The notes under the pieces were generated by a model, which searched no databases, was not told the DNA's origin, and worked only from the letters and a program-made list of their open reading frames with translations. Shown one piece after another: positions 12,415-12,916 of a stretch of 12,916 nucleotides of DNA. Within the stretch, counting starts at the first letter, position 1, and each line of letters starts with the position of its first letter. The position numbers and the translations under genes are program-made. Source of the DNA: an uncultured Oscillospiraceae bacterium (GTDB taxonomy: Bacteria; Bacillota; Clostridia; Oscillospirales; Acutalibacteraceae); NCBI GenBank assembly GCA_910588935.1, contig CAJUSM010000030.1:1-12916 (forward strand), written 5' to 3'.

Positions 12415-12916
12415 ATGAAAAAAGTTGTTATAATCGGCAGCATGAACATGGACTATGTGATCAATGTTCCCCATGCCCCTACAGACGGCGAAACCATCCT
12501 TTGCGAACAGTTCGAAACATTCCCCGGGGGCAAAGGGGCCAACCAAGCCTATGTGCTGGGAAAGCTGGGAGGAGAGGTTGCCATGCTGGGCGCGGTAGGC
12601 CAGGATGCCCCAGGCCAGAGCCTGTGCGACAATCTGCAGTCGGTTGGGGTGGATACCTCCCGGGTAAAGCGTTTGCCAGACATGACCACTGGCATGGCCT
12701 TTATTACAGTGGACGCGCAGGGCGAAAACCGTATTGTGGTGGTACAGGGAGCCAATAAGGCGGTTGATATCCCCTATATCGACGCCAATATGGATCTGCT
12801 GGCTGCCAGCGATATTGTGCTTCTGCAGCTGGAGATCCCTTTAGAAACCGTAGTATATGCGGCGGAAAAGGCCAAGGCCCTGGGAAAAACCCTAATTCTG
12901 GATGCCCCCCCCCGCC
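12415..12916 (+). CDS. rbsK: Ribokinase (PfkB family), partial at window end
   Basis: The first 167 codons of a stand-alone ribokinase-family gene run off the window. The start 'KKVVIIGSMNMDYV' (2-15), the sugar-binding motif 'PGGKGANQA' (37-45), 'VGQDAPGQ' (61-68) and 'TTGMAFITVDAQGEN' all match ribokinase. It would phosphorylate ribose or a similar sugar with ATP in the cytoplasm; the catalytic GAGD motif lies beyond the window. GAAAGGAG (12395-12402) inside the end of the ARH gene is the ribosome binding site, 12 bases before ATG 12415, and the gap to that gene is 7 bases, so coupling is likely. Unlike the kinase domain of the LacI fusion, its GGKGxNQ motif is intact. A C9 run at 12905-12913 sits where family members read an NPAP-like motif; see findings. 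The exact sugar is not proven. Confidence 0.88.
   Translation, partial: MKKVVIIGSMNMDYVINVPHAPTDGETILCEQFETFPGGKGANQAYVLGKLGGEVAMLGAVGQDAPGQSLCDNLQSVGVDTSRVKRLPDMTTGMAFITVDAQGENRIVVVQGANKAVDIPYIDANMDLLAASDIVLLQLEIPLETVVYAAEKAKALGKTLILDAPPR

Noticed and set aside
1..12916. CRISPR arrays or direct-repeat clusters
   Set aside because: No regularly spaced repeats were seen on either strand.

Overview
The window looks like chromosomal DNA of a moderately GC-rich gut-type Bacillota, probably class Clostridia (Oscillospiraceae-like; a guess from gene content and style, no marker gene is present). The basis is: TTGACA/TATAAT promoters with 16-17 bp spacers, AGGAGG-type ribosome binding sites, a LacI-controlled sugar ABC operon without its own ATPase, a tRNA with encoded CCA, and a Siphoviridae-type prophage relic with an SPP1 gp7/MuF protein.

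Left part (1-3016, plus strand): a small DUF1622 membrane protein behind a clear promoter; a tRNA-Gly(GCC) behind a perfect consensus promoter; a long hairpin; then a two-gene MoxR AAA+ ATPase / DUF58 operon that ends in a strong intrinsic terminator. The transglutaminase-like gene that often completes MoxR-DUF58 operons is absent.

Middle part (about 3045-4786, minus strand): a decayed prophage fragment. In transcription order it holds an N-terminally truncated MuF-type minor head protein with a nuclease-toxin-like C-terminal domain, a 4-bp-overlapping 71-aa very acidic gene (candidate immunity protein), a C-terminally truncated HK97 gp10-like gene, a short tail of another gene, and a minus-strand terminator. 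The toxin-like tail plus the acidic gene are about 37-40 % GC in sampled 60-base blocks, while the head-protein core and the gp10 gene on either side are about 63-65 %. This looks like a swapped toxin/immunity cassette inside phage head genes and is the most striking feature of the window.

Right part (4880-12916, plus strand): one apparent operon with a perfect promoter and a LacI/cre-like operator. Its order is: LacI regulator fused to a PfkB/ribokinase-like domain; lipoprotein sugar-binding protein; two MalFG-type permeases; a 708-aa three-domain ADP-ribosylglycohydrolase-family enzyme with two C-terminal beta-sandwich modules; and a ribokinase cut by the window end. The inferred pathway is import of a glycoside or ribosyl compound, cytoplasmic cleavage by the ARH-like enzyme, and phosphorylation of the freed sugar by the stand-alone kinase. 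The regulator may sense a pathway sugar through either its periplasmic-binding-like or its kinase-like domain. The logic resembles the E. coli yegTUV set (transporter, ARH-like protein, PfkB kinase) but with an ABC importer.
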